Source of the DNA: Burhinus oedicnemus
Lineage: Eukaryota; Chordata; Aves; Charadriiformes; Burhinidae
Direction: 5' to 3'
NCBI GenBank assembly: GCA_008921705.1
Contig: VFFE01007013.1
Coordinates: forward strand, 328,231-392,230
DNA length: 64,000 nucleotides
Of the stretch, positions 23,540 to 35,200 are shown one piece after another. Under the pieces are notes generated by a model. It had not been told where the DNA came from. It did not search any database and saw nothing but the letters and a program-made list of their open reading frames with translations. The translations under genes were made by a program, and so were the position numbers. Positions within the stretch are counted from its first letter, which is position 1, and each line of letters begins with the position of its first letter.

Positions 23540-23980
23540 GTGCTAAATTAAAATTTACGGTAGTGCTAATTGAAGTCACATTTGTGTGTGTGCTGCGTGC
23601 TGTTAGGCAGGAGGAGATTTCTTTTGCTGGAGATTAAAACTTCAGTAATGCCTTTTTGTGCTTATACCAGTTTAATGCAAAAGCAAAACATAATTATAGG
23701 AGGCTGTTAATGGATTAGATGGCCAGTGTTGCTGTCTAGCTGTGTTCCAGTTTTTCCTCTGTTGGCTTTGTGCTGTCTGTTGTCATCTCCTAATTATCTG
23801 TTCTTTTTTCAGTTGGCAGCTTTAATAGTTTGGGGGTATTATTCAAACCCAAATTAATTTGTGTTTTTCAGGAATTGCTTAAAGAGTAGGAGTTTTATTT
23901 GGAGTTTGATATGGCAATAAAATTTTTATCAGATGTGAAAGAGAAATATTTTTTTGGCTGACTTTCACTGCCATGAAACT
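23540..23980. promoter_or_regulatory. candidate conserved regulatory block (motif-based only)
   Basis: An AT-rich unique stretch with many homeodomain-type cores in short space: GCTAATTGAAG near 23567, CATAATTATAGG near 23690, ATGGATTAGATGG near 23711, CCTAATTATCTG near 23790, CCAAATTAATTTG near 23850. There are no repeats and no open frames. This texture is typical of developmental enhancers in gene deserts, but motif density alone is weak evidence. Confidence 0.2.
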
Positions 23981-26004
23981 ATTCATATTAATCAGCAAGA
24001 GCAGAGAAAGCTCTGGTATTGCAAAATAAAATAAGAATTTCTGAAAGTGTTTGGCAGCTGATTTGTTTCTGCATGATCTATCATCACTAGCTACCATCTA
24101 CTGTAGTTTCTGAGGGTAGAAAGCTATGGCACTTTCCAAAAAATTGGACAGGGCATCTGCTGAGGTCTTAACTAACATTTGTACTGTTGATAATGATAAG
24201 TAAGTTCAAGAATATAAGGAAACAAATCTGGCATTAAAACATCAGGATCTTCATTCATGCAGCCAAATAATTAATAAATAAGAATACTGCATAGCATTTA
24301 TATGATGACAAATCCTGATAGGTGCTGCAAACCTCCAAGTCCCTTAAGAGCACTGGAGCACTAAATGCCTTGCAGTCGTTCTTCCTAATTTGTGCACTGT
24401 GTTGTCACCTTCCACAAAAATATACAGTGAAAAATAATTAGTCATAGAAATCTATTGCAAGCATCCCAAGGAGAAAATAATCAATGAATGCATTTCCTAA
24501 TAGATACTGAGAAAACATGGTGTTTCCAGAATCTAATGTTCCAGATGCATTCAGCTTCCAGAGTGCTCTGTGTTTACAGGGAAGCAGGCTGCACTGAAGA
24601 ATTAGTTGCAACAGTCCAGTACCATCTTTTAAAGATTAAAACACCCCCTGTATTCTCTCTTGAAAACCATCTCTTGGGGAAAGGGGTGAGAAACGGGAAA
24701 AGAGAGGGAGATGAAGGCAAAACAAACACAAAAAGAGTTAATTTGAAACTAATCAAGCCCTATTTTCTTCTCCCGCATCAGAAATCTCTTTTATTTCAAT
24801 GCTGAATTCATTTTCAAAGACATGCCGATCCTTTTGAGGGGAATTCCACATCCTACAGCTGTGCAATCTGCCCTGCAGTGTACGCCTTGCTCGCCCACCT
24901 GCTTTCTGCAGAACACCCCGAACTTCCCGGTGCTGAGGCTGTGCCAGCAGAGCTGTGCTTTATACTTGGCACTGGTCTCCGGCAAAGACGGTGCCTAGCC
25001 TGTTGTATTTTAAAGTAAAAGTGGTAAAGTTCAAAACCGTGTAAGAATGAGCTAGCAGAACTATTGTTACCTTGCAGAGTGTTATATTGTATTATGTATA
25101 GTCGTCTGTTAATAATGCACGGTTTTATACAGCAGTTAAAAAGCAGTTTCATTAAACAGTTTCATTTTAAGAATAATTTGTTAAGAATGCAGCTTCCGAA
25201 AAAGGCTAAATTCTTGTTCCATATTCAAAGTCTAACCCACATGCTGAGAATAAAGGAACAGTCATATTTTAAACACATATTACAATTCATGCTTTGAAAC
25301 ATCATATAAATCTAGCCCTAAGTACTTCCCATTTGATAGTTATTTTATTTTTGCCTGCTTTTGTTTTCTTCTTCATTCATGCTGATTCAACAGTATATAT
25401 TAAAATTTTAATTTCACCTCTTGCTGTGCATTCAGGTGCCAACAATGAGCTGAACTCTACTCATTTAAAAGCTTATTTACTGGGGCAAAATTATGTCCCT
25501 TTGTTCTCATCAGGGCAAACGTAGTTTTATTATCAAGGAAGATTAAAAGACCTGGCCTTTGGCACTGAGAAATATTGTGGTAACTCCTACAACTCCTGAC
25601 TTGAATACTCTAAAGTATGGTCCCTCGGTAGCTGGCAGAGCACTAACATGTATACTGTGTCTGGAAAAGGTGCTCATTTTCAGCTTTCATCTTATGCGTG
25701 CATTAGCTACTGAATTGACTATGTTGTTGGTGGAAGAATAGGTCAAGTCCAGACCTGGTGGATCCTATCTGATGGGCAGGTATATCGATGGTAAAGCACA
25801 CATTCATTCTAACAAAAACACCAAGCTAAAGTCAGAGCCACGCTATTCCCTCTCCCTTGTTGGTGGAATTAAGCCATTCCCTCCTTCGTGACGACAGCTA
25901 CTGCACAACCAGCTCCAGGAGCACTTGCATTATCACTGGGGAGCAAAACACACTCAGCAGCCTTCCAAACTGGGGGGAGCAAGAATGCCCATATACAACG
26001 CAAT

Positions 26005-26018
26005 CACACACACACACA
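26005..26018. repeat. (CA)7 microsatellite
   Basis: Seven uninterrupted CA units. Confidence 0.9.
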
Positions 26019-26082
26019 GACAAAAGATGGCAAGTGGAAAAAAAATATAATTTTTACCTCAGCTTGAGAAAGGATGAGCAGC

Positions 26083-26107
26083 CTTTTTTTCCTTTTTTTT
26101 TTTTTTT
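26083..26107. repeat. T-rich tract
   Basis: Two T runs (7 and 15 long) separated by CC. A low-complexity tract; no adjacent retroposon end was seen that would make it a poly-A tail on the minus strand. Confidence 0.8.
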
Positions 26108-27272
26108 AACAGAAATCACAGTCCTTCCCAGCTTCAGCCAATTGCTACAGTGAACGCAAACAGCATGATCTACCTGCACCATTTCATTATGAACATTGTG
26201 ATATTTGATGTCTTATTTCAACCCCTTCTCCTTAGAGTTCCTTAGTTATAAGACACACTCTTCTTCACTCTAGAACAACGGCAATGACTTTCTAACCCTC
26301 GTGGTTGCCAAAGCGACCTCGAGAACAGCTCCCAGGGTGACAATAAGGTTCCCACTGTGGATACTTACCCCACAGTCCTCCAGACCAGAGGGTGTTCCAC
26401 GGCATATCCCCTTTACAGTGCTGGAAAATAATACAGTCTAAGAAAATGGAAGATGAAAGAAGATTGTCAATAGCAACAGTTCACCAGGCAAAAAATACTG
26501 ATAACTGCCTGTTGCACCAACAGGGGATGTCAGCATCTGATATCAGCCATTATCACCAGTGAGTTTTGGGTAATCCATGCCAGGGATCACAAAATCTAAA
26601 GTCAGTCCAACCTTTCCACTGCAAATGTGTGGAAAAATACAGCTGCTTTTTCTGTATGACAATTTTACTTAGAAGAACTTTTAATTATGTTAGAAGAAAT
26701 TTACAAAATCAAACCTTTTTACCTCTTCCTCCCCCACTTAGACAAAAGAGCAACAGGAGAACAGGTCAAGGCCAAAGGAGAAAAGACTTTGATTTTCTGA
26801 TCCAGGCTGAATTTTCAAGGCCAGCATACTAGGAAAAGCATTTGTTTGCTTATAAACTCTGAAAGTGCAATAGATTAAAGCACAGAAAACATGCTTCTTC
26901 CCTATGTTCACAGCCCCTTTCCAATGCCTTTTTATAGTCACCTAAAAGACAATGTCCAATTTCTGTTCCTATATGCAGACCACCGAAGAAGTAGTCATGA
27001 CTGAGCATTAGGAAAAGCTATAGTTTAACATGCATTTTTCAATTCAATTTACAGGTGATAACTTTTTTAAAGAGAGCGATTTTTGAGAAGTTTCTTCATA
27101 AAATGAAATTTTAACCTTCTATCAGATGATTCTAAGTTCTCTGTTTCTTTATTTTGGCATCTCTATTATGAAAACCATGTTAACTGCACTCAAAAAGAAT
27201 CCTATTTCCTCTAAATTTTGCTTCCCATGTGTCTAGACTACCCCTTCTTGACCTCTCAAAATAAATTATGAG

Positions 27273-27434
27273 TCACAGAAGCATAGAACGGTTTAGGTTG
27301 GAAGGGACCTTAAAGATCATCTAGTTCCAAACCCCCTGCCCTGGGCAAGGACACCTCCCACTAGACCTGGTTGCTCAAAGCCTCGTCCAACCTGGCCTTG
27401 AACACTTCCAGGGATGGGGCCTCCACAACTTCCC
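27273..27434 (-). mobile_element. CR1 3' end fragment (LINE)
   Basis: The plus strand reads TCACAGAAGCATAGAACGG, GGTTGGAAGGGACCTTAAAG, ATCATCTAGTTCCAAACCCC, CACCTCCCACTAGACCTGG, CTTGAACACTTCCAGGGATG, CCTCCACAACTTCCCC, then departs from CR1. This is the reverse complement of the bird CR1 3' end of the subfamily that ends ...CTTTAAGGTCCCTTCCAACC. About 160 bases remain: the 3' untranslated region and the last part of ORF2, with no intact frame. The tail octamers have point changes, so it is older than copies 2 and 3. Confidence 0.93.
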
Positions 27435-29096
27435 CTTACTAAACATGTCCCATAAATACAGCTACTTTGGAATACAAAGAAGTACTTCCAGAATAACACA
27501 GCGTAGGATTTTTCAGTTCACTTCTTTTCTCTTTTCTAAATGTCAGAATCTCATAATGGCCTTCCAACAAAAGACACCAGCATTAAACTTTCCTCCTGGC
27601 TGAAGATCCAGTGGGCAATGTTGGCCACAAAGAGACACATACAAGACACACCCGAACCAAATTTCATGGTAGAGTCCTCATTGAAACCCTATCGTAATTC
27701 AATACTTTATGGTGGTAAGGCACAAAATACTTACAGATACCAAACAACATGAATTCATTAAATAGTTACAGGAATCTTTTAAGACAGTAGAAAACTTAGA
27801 GGAATTGCTACAACAAAATCCTCATTTTATATGATTTTGATCAAACTAAAGTAGCTCAGCTGAATAAGCATTCTTGTAAAATTGGAATGGGTTCCCTTTC
27901 TCATGCAATAATACTCGCCTTAGTTTTTCTTCCTAGGGAATGGTGCCAACTTTTTTTTTTTTTTTTAAAAAGAAATTGCATAGTCTCTAGATGTTTCTCA
28001 ATTAAGAATACATGTTCCAGTGCTTAGTTACCCTCTCTGTTAGAAATACATATCTTTCCCTAGTTAAAAGGTGATTTGCTTCAGTTTCCAGCAATTAGAT
28101 CCTTTCCCAAACAGAAGAGTCTATTTCCAAACTTTGTACTACTTTAGGTCCTGGCAGACTCTGACCAAGATTATTCTTATTATTCACCTTTAGGTAAACT
28201 AGAAAGATGAGTTTCAGATTTCCTACACACTCAACAGGACTTTTTCTCCTTGAGCAATCACATCTCTTCCCTGAGTTGTCTCCAACTTATCGTTAGTCTC
28301 TTTGAACTGCTGATGGCAGAATGTGACATTCAGCCCTTACCTCAGAGAATTCCCACTTATATTTGCTATGACATCCTCTGTTTGTATTTTAAGTTTCCTT
28401 GTTCATATCTCCAACAACAGTTAACATCTTAAAAGGATGTAATTAAGTCAAACGGGTGGTGTTAAATCGGGAGTTTGTTTCCTGCTATCTAAAAAATTTC
28501 CACCATGTTCTGTACTCACTGCTTCTCAGGCAGTCTCCCATTCTGTCATCATAGCCTTAATATATGTCCCCTCATGTTCCATCCTATCCTGATTGTATAA
28601 ACATTCAAATAATTCAATTTCCTTTACCTTATCAATTGATGCAGAAAGGCCTGTATCACTGGCCTCTTCATAATCCTTAGCTCTTCCGGTCCTGTGTCAC
28701 CTGCAAAGTAATCAGTGAGGATCTCCTGTGCTCCTTGGGTCATCACAAAATATTTTAACTAGCACAGAGCAGAAAGAAAACGGACAGAGTAACTATTCCA
28801 GTTACCATAAGCCTCAAAATTGAAAGTTGCAGAACTTCATTAGGCAGATAGGTAACTACAAAAAAGCTTCAAATCATCCCTTGTAAATAGCACATACATA
28901 TAACACCATGCCCTTAGCATCTGATCTAAAAACTTCTCCTAGGAAGAGCAGCCTTTGAAAAAGTCCATAGACTCATCTCTGGTGTGACAGATTTTCTCAG
29001 CACAAGGCTTCACAAGACAAAGTTTAAATGTCTCCAAAAGTACACGGAATGCTATGGTGTCAACCAAGCAGCTGAATTTGAAACAGAATATATATA
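27435..29096. other. unique non-coding DNA
   Basis: AT-rich, with T16 at 27951-27966. No recognisable gene. Short frames at 27540-27752 and 28250-28432 are unrecognised. Confidence 0.45.
27951..27966. repeat. T16 homopolymer
   Basis: Sixteen T followed by AAAAAG. A homopolymer prone to length error; not linked to a recognised element. Confidence 0.85.
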
Positions 29097-29114
29097 CACA
29101 CACACACACACACA
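29097..29114. repeat. (CA)9 microsatellite with (TA) lead-in
   Basis: Nine CA units directly after a short TATATATA run. A compound dinucleotide repeat likely to vary in length between individuals. Confidence 0.9.
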
Positions 29115-29945
29115 ACAGAATAATAGCATTGATATAAGAAACGTGAAAATAAAGGTCTGCAAGATGCACAAAGAACTGAAGTTCTAATTTAGTTGCCTTT
29201 GTTAATAATTTGTACTTTTCTTTCCTGGTCCTCTTTGCACAGGAAGACATTTTACATGCACACTACATTAATTAGACATGTAAAAGACATTTCAAGCCTG
29301 CCAACTCAACTGCTTTGGGCAGTATTCCACCAGATTTCCAGACAATTAGCAGCTGGAACATCTGGAAAACTCAGACAAACGGCCACCAACCATGCAAAAA
29401 TCGGCTCCATATCACACAAGCGTCTGATGCATCCCAGGAGTTCAGAGGGACAGACATCACAGGAGGCACTCGAGTCTCCTGGGGTGCATGCACAGTGACT
29501 CTGGACACACTGGAGAAGCTGTACAGGCATCAATCATGTACACGTGCACGTGTTCACAGAGAGATCTCAGATTTGCTGTTCTGGGGCTTGAGGAGGCTGG
29601 AAGTTATGATATGGTGACCGTTTGCTTCATTGCTGAGCTTTACAACGTCATTCAGGCTGTATCTTCCTGTCCTCTAGGACAGGACCCACCACAGTGGGAG
29701 GAGGACCGCTGAACTTTTGTGTGTGTTATTATGTGTCTTGTGGTGTCAAAGATCAAGTCTAAGGCACTCAAAACCAAAAACTGAATCTGTTTCTTTCCTT
29801 TTTTCCACTGGTCTTGCACCTTCTAAGAGATTAGCAAGCAAATAAATACAACTTGTATGCAACTGCCTTAACCATTGAAAAAGTAAGTCTGAGTGATGAT
29901 ACGAAATCCCGGTATTTCCCTCAGCTGATTCCAGTGTGCTGGCTG
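29115..29945. other. unique non-coding DNA
   Basis: Short overlapping frames (plus 29193-29712, minus 29306-29533) are unrecognised. I see no splice-framed exon or repeat. Confidence 0.4.
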
Positions 29946-29990
29946 AGGTTTTCAAATCCTGATGCCCAGAGTTAGGCCCCTAAAATTCCT
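29946..29990. repeat. possible old interspersed repeat scrap
   Basis: GGTTTTCAAATCCTGATGCC followed by CAGAGTTAGGCCCCTAAAA resembles the GATTTTCAAARRTGCCTAA and AGTTAGGCRCCTAAA modules of short palindromic sauropsid repeats, related in style to the hairpin at 5960-6017. Only about 45 bases are recognisable. Confidence 0.3.
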
Positions 29991-31129
29991 ATGCGCGCTG
30001 CCTCGTCTAAGTGCGGAACACCCAAACGTTGTCACAGGATGATGCCTTCCCCAGTCAAACAGCCTGCTGTGCAAATAATAAAGAGTCTCCGCAGTACAGG
30101 ACTTCCAGAGCTGGCTACTGGCTCTCGCACTACAGCATTGCCTGACCCCTCTGCCTTTGTCTCCATCTTGTTCCTGATACTGTATTAGGGCAGAAGAGCT
30201 AGGCACAAGCCCTCAGCAACTTGCCCTCTCAGAGGGAGGAGCGTTCCTACAACCGATTAATCTGCCAAAAAAAGCCAAAGGAGTCACATCTCTGACTAAA
30301 AGGGCTTTCCACTTCAAGGCTTGTTCCACAATTCAGTTCAGCTGACAAATGCAGAGACGGGGATTTCTCAACTGCATAGTTTCCAGTAAGGGATGACTCG
30401 CCCCTATTGTTAGGAGAACTGGGAAAAGAGAAGCAATCCCCTGAAAAGGATACGACTCAGAGGGCACCATCGGGACGTAGCACTGTGAAAAAGCTACCAC
30501 TTGCCTACAAGAAGAGAGTTGGCATCCCACAGGATCAGTTGCCCATACACCCAGGCTCAGTGCGCAGGGGCTGAGCATGACACACATTGCTGGTGGCGGG
30601 GAGAAAAGGTACAGCCCCTCTGACCTGAGAGCCCTACAGGAACATCTCCTCATACCACACCTGAAATGGTAGCTAATGAAATGGGGAGAAAGGAGAGTCT
30701 GTGGTGCCAAAGCTGTGGTGCATTTACACCACAGGATGCGATGCAGTTGAGTGGTATCAGAGAGGACATGAAGGCTGCATGAGATGGTATAAATATAAAA
30801 ACATATAGGCATGTGCTGAGTTCTGCCCATATCCAAACCCAAACATTTACCACCTTGTTTATCCAATTACCATCCCATTTAGCTGAGCAGTGCTTAACTG
30901 AAATTCTTCAAGGTTAGGGCCCCAGGAAGAGTGGCTTTCCCAGTCAATTCTTTGATTGCCTTTACCTCCATCTCTCCAAATACCCTGGATGCCCCCAAAC
31001 CATTTGGGATAATCAAACTTGTGCTGAATTTTCTGTCTAGTTCATTCACTACTTAAGCAGGGAAAAAAAATCCCAACCTCTGCTTGTTCAGCTAGCTTAA
31101 TATTGAGGGTAGGCAGTGATGTCCTTCTT
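29991..31129. other. unique non-coding DNA, longest non-CR1 frame
   Basis: Minus-strand 30333-30866 is the longest open frame outside CR1 (177 codons). Its product is cysteine- and serine-rich, has no domain I recognise, no signal peptide and no supporting splice or promoter context. One frame of this length is expected by chance in 64 kb searched in six frames, so I do not call a gene. The other short frames here overlap it. Confidence 0.4.
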
Positions 31130-31460
31130 CCATGAATATGCTAAGATTAATCCAATTTGCATGGGAACATTTAAGCAGCAAATATTTATTCATGATTGGG
31201 AGGGAACTGATCCAAGTATGTAAACTAAAGGTAGACATTAAAAAAATTAGCATAAACATTGATCACCATAGCTTTCCTACAATTAGCTGCCAGGTATAAT
31301 TATTTTGTGCTTCCAGTCATATTAAATCACTAACAAGCATAACTTGTTTGAAATAAAGAAATAATTCAAATAAAATGCAATTAGGGAGATCCAGTTATTT
31401 CAGTTTGGGCAAAGTGACCCTCACTCTAATAGCCCAATAGTTAATGAAGCTGACTTTAAA
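31130..31460. promoter_or_regulatory. candidate conserved regulatory block (motif-based only)
   Basis: This unique AT-rich stretch holds a perfect octamer ATTTGCAT (POU-factor site) at 31155-31162, right after GATTAATCC (bicoid/Otx-type) near 31145. It also has TATAATTATTTT near 31295 and several ATTAGC or CAATTAG cores. There is no repeat or open frame. The combination is typical of developmental enhancers, but only conservation or chromatin data could show function. Confidence 0.22.
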
Positions 31461-33485
31461 AGAATTCCTTTTTCTCCCCATGAACATTATCTTCATTTTC
31501 TCCTAAACTTCATACTGAAGTTTCAAAATTTAATTAAATGTGCTACACAGTCTGGAGGAGTAAAAAGCAAGAGATATGTCAGCAATAGAAATGGCAGACT
31601 TCTTGTGAGCAGTCTGCCAACTAAGGGAGTCATATGCTAGGTTATTGTTAAACTGAAGCAGAAGGAGATAAAAAACACATAGGCATGTATTTTTACACAC
31701 TTTCAGTTGAGTATTGTGAAAGGTTGTGCTCCTTAGCTGAAACCAATCCTACTCTGACTAAGGATAAGATTTCAAGGGAGAGGTAAAATTGCCAGAATGT
31801 ATTTTTTTACTAGAAGACAGATCTCTAGTTTAGTACAGAGGATCTTTAGTTCTAAGAGAGATCTCTGTTTTTTGAAAAAGACTCCTGGCTGTGGGCTTCA
31901 GATTGTGTTTGATCAAAAACAGCTCAGAAGGATCAGTCAAAGTCAGCATCTCACTGTCTTGATGCTTTTCTGCTTAAGGCTGCTAAGAAGAGGATTGCCA
32001 TGAACAGGGAGCACAGGAACGTTGCTGTTAAAGCCTGTGTTACTTCCACAGCAACTCTGAGTGTTTGTGCGTTGGTGAACCATAAGCATTTTAGCAGTGA
32101 CCAGGGACATGGACAAACACATGCTTCATTAATTAGCCCTTCTTTAGATTGTTAGTGTTCCTCTGCTGGAGATTTATTGCTTCTCCATCAGAGTCGTAAG
32201 AGTGAACCGTACGAATGTTCGTCATCTACATCTCAAGCAAAGCCAGTTCTTTGATGGACAGTAAAGTTGGTTTGAGCTAAGCTCAGAAACTTGTCACCAA
32301 AGGAGATGAGAAGCATTCATCTGATCTGATAGGGCCTCATTTCCATGTATCACCACATCAGGTTTAGGCAGCCTATAGGCACACAAATCTTGGTGCATGA
32401 GTAGGAACAAAGATAAAAAATGAGAGCTTAAGGAAAAAGAGACAAAGAAAATAATCTCACTAGCTTTTGTGCTCGTCTGGTGCCCTGTTACCAAAACATT
32501 TAAGTACCTAGTAATTTATGCATCTATCGTCTTGTGGAGAAAATACATGCTGTTACTTTTTCTGTCTGTGCAGAGGTAAAAAGAGGACAGGATTTCAGCA
32601 TGGCTGCACTCCTGAATCAGCAACTAAGATATCGGTAATTTGGTTCTGAGAAAGAAGAAAGAAAAAAAAGAAAAAGTACTCCTGGAACAGGTGCAGTTAC
32701 AGGACGTAGCAACTCTTTTCTTATTACTTCCACTCTGGTTTAGCAGAGGAGAACCTTGCATATTGTTTGTCAATAAGCAAGACTCATGCAACAGAGAGGG
32801 GATGCTTTGCAATCTCAGAAAAAAAAAGCTTCAGAACCAACCAAGGCAGAGATGGCTGTATAAATACACGTGGAAGGCAGGCAAAACCAGACTCTACTCA
32901 ATCACCTCTGCTCCCCGCTATCTCCCAATTCTGAAAGCAGCAGTTGAGCTCCATCCTTCAACCCCCCCACAAGTGTTTCTGAACATAAGCCAGGGAAACA
33001 AGCACTAAAAGAAACTCCTTCAGCCTGTAGGAGCAATGGCATAAGTAGCCAAGGCGTGGGATGTTCAGAAGATTTTCTCAAGCTGTGACAGAGCTTTCTC
33101 TATTAGCTGCTGACCAGGGACTTACTCTAATCTTTACATGAGCTTCACTTTTTCCATTAGTCTACATCAGCCCCATTTCTATCTGCTTCACCACTATGTT
33201 TTTGCTCCTCCTCTTAACGGTTCCTTCAATGCACACAACCTCTTTCTAGCCAAACCCACCTACAAAAATACTTTTATTAAATTACATGAATTCAGTAGAG
33301 ATCTAAGCAAAATTATCTGTTGAAAAATAATTTATTTATTAAAGAATAGGCATTCATTTGCTCCATTAGGTTGCAATGGGTTGTGCTCTATCCTATTGCC
33401 CATGCTGGGTCTAGCTATTTTCTGCGTGGGTTGCAAATACTGTGGACTGCCTTTCCTAAACGTCAGTTCAGCACTCAGGAACAGC
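31461..33485. other. unique non-coding DNA
   Basis: Nothing recognisable. An A/G-only tract at 32647-32676 is low complexity. The plus-strand frame at 32640-33008 begins in that tract and is lysine-rich and unrecognised. Confidence 0.45.
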
Positions 33486-33560
33486 ACAAAAAAAACCAAC
33501 CAACCAAAAAAAACCTAACAACAAAAAAAAACAACAACACCCCCCCCAAAACACAGCAAA
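33486..33560. repeat. A/C-rich low-complexity tract
   Basis: Runs of A broken by CC, CAACC and ACAAC units, ending in a run of eight C at 33540-33547. It contains almost no G or T. Possibly a degraded poly-A-derived tract; there is no recognisable retroposon body beside it. Confidence 0.8.
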
Positions 33561-34423
33561 TAGAATATTAGGAATTGCCACAGTTCCTAGCAAAGAACAC
33601 CATTATGTCATTATGTATACCATCTATAAATCCATGGATTGCTCACACTTTATGTGCTCTGTGCTGTGATATCCCCTCATTGCAAAACAGTAGGTTCAAC
33701 AGCTCAGACAAGGGTAATGAGGGTGAGCCCAAGTGAGGAATCAGGGTGGCTTTTACCTTCGGGTCAGTGGGAAAGAAACTGGATCTTCAGAGCCTCTGTA
33801 ATTTATTTTCTGAGTTTTGCTTGCCTTTGACACAGAGCACAAACATGCAGGTACCAGCACCAAGTCCAGCGTCACAAGTTTACTCCATCTTGCAGAGAAG
33901 CCTTCAGTGGGCATTTCCACTATCCCCAAAGTCATAGAGATGGACATGATGCACTCAGCCTGAGTGCGCAAGCAACAGGCAGGAGAAGGTTAGAAGTTTC
34001 TGACACCCCACCTGACCTGTGATTTCACTTGTGAGGTGAGTGGTGAGAAGTTACTGCACAGCAGTGACATTCAACCTTCCTTTTCCTCAGCAAGATTGAA
34101 CAACAAAGTAGATCATCTGTGTTGAAAGACAAGTTCAATAAATGCACCACAGAGTTCTTGGGCATTTGTTTGGTTGCGCAGTCCTCCTCAGTGGGCATTT
34201 TGCTGAAGCGCCAGGTTCCACAGAAATGGGCATGTCACCATTCGGGTAAAAAAGGGGGCCCACGGGAGAAAGTTACAAGGTCCTTTATGAGGTAATGGTT
34301 ACTTTTTTCCTGTTTTCCAACGAATAACAATTAAATAATCTGATCTTGTTATTATTAGCTTCAGAATAAATATCCACTACTATTCTTGTTTTGTACAGTA
34401 CTGCTCTCTTAAACTTTCATTGT
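33561..34423. other. unique non-coding DNA
   Basis: No recognisable gene or repeat. Short overlapping frames at 33639-33971 are unrecognised. Confidence 0.45.
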
Positions 34424-34465
34424 ATTTTATATATAAAAATATATATTTTATATATAAACATATAC
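34424..34465. repeat. TA-rich self-complementary tract
   Basis: TTTTATATATAAA occurs twice with an ATATAT spacer, giving an AT-only segment that is nearly its own reverse complement. Behaves as an AT-rich simple repeat; possible DNA-unwinding or cruciform site, unproven. Confidence 0.75.
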
Positions 34466-35112
34466 GTTTGCACATGCACACACAAAGACACAAGTATGGT
34501 GCAAAATATTCTGTCAGGATGACCACCAGTGAAAAAGCATTAGAGCCACCACCGTATGCAACTGAAGGGACAGCTGAGCAGGCTGATATGTGTCAGCCTG
34601 GAAAAGAAACAACCTGGACAGGTGATACCTGACAGAGATCAGCAAATTAAAGTGTTTTCGAAAAGACAGATAAAAATTGACTGTACTGTGCATCTTCCAG
34701 CGTAAGAGCTAAAAGACACCAAAAGAAACTTGCAAGAGCAAGGCTCGGGAAAAATGAAAGAAGACAGTTCTGCTTGCTACAGAAATTCCTGCAAAAGGAT
34801 ATGTGGATGAAAAAAGTTTGCATGGGCTGACAGGGAACCTGTACAAGAACCTTGAAGAGACAGACATTTGGGGCTATTAAATAGAAAAAACACACATCAG
34901 GTTTATGAAATGTTAGGAATTGGGAGTGTACTTGGAGGAAGTATATTTCTTTCCTTATTTTTAGTCTTCCCTGTGCATCTGCTTACAACCACTTCAACAG
35001 AGGGCTCAATGAACCTTAGACCGAGCCAGGCCAGATGTTCTTAAACCCTTGAATTTTGTGGCTATCACAAGACAACCTATTTTGGGTTTGTGCTTATATA
35101 GTGTCCTAACAA
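34466..35112. other. unique non-coding DNA
   Basis: Short frames at 34420-34632 (plus) and 34647-34895 (minus) are unrecognised. Nothing else stands out. Confidence 0.45.
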
Positions 35113-35200
35113 CTAGTCACACAACAGCCAGCAGAGGAGCATAAATTCTAACTCAGACTTCTCGACCTTAGACCTAATGTTTTAACCACACCAGAGCTTT
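35113..35200 (-). repeat. MIR-family SINE fossil
   Basis: The plus strand reads TAGTCACACAACAGCCAGCA, GAGGAGCATAAATTCTAACT, CAGACTTCTCGACC, then ATGTTTTAACCACACCAGAG. This follows the reverse complement of a tRNA-derived SINE head: ACACAGCTRGCAGAGCCRGG, ATTTGAACCCAGGTCTYC, and ATGCTYTAACCACTAGACC. That corresponds to the box B and box A region of MIR-type SINEs. The match is worn but in the right order. Confidence 0.5.

Larger units (their letters stand above)
23981..27272. other. unique non-coding DNA
   Basis: No recognisable gene. It contains the (CA)7 run at 26005-26018 and a T-rich tract at 26083-26107. Short frames on both strands (24488-24805, 24791-25152, 25294-25741, 25857-26153, 26566-26941) are unrecognised. 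A minus-strand donor-like site (TGTGGG then GTAAGTATCC) occurs at 26369/26368 without a convincing partner. Confidence 0.45.

Noticed and set aside
30333..30866. 177-codon minus-strand open frame, the longest outside CR1
   Set aside because: No recognisable domain, leader, promoter or splice context. A frame of this length is expected by chance in 64 kb read in six frames.
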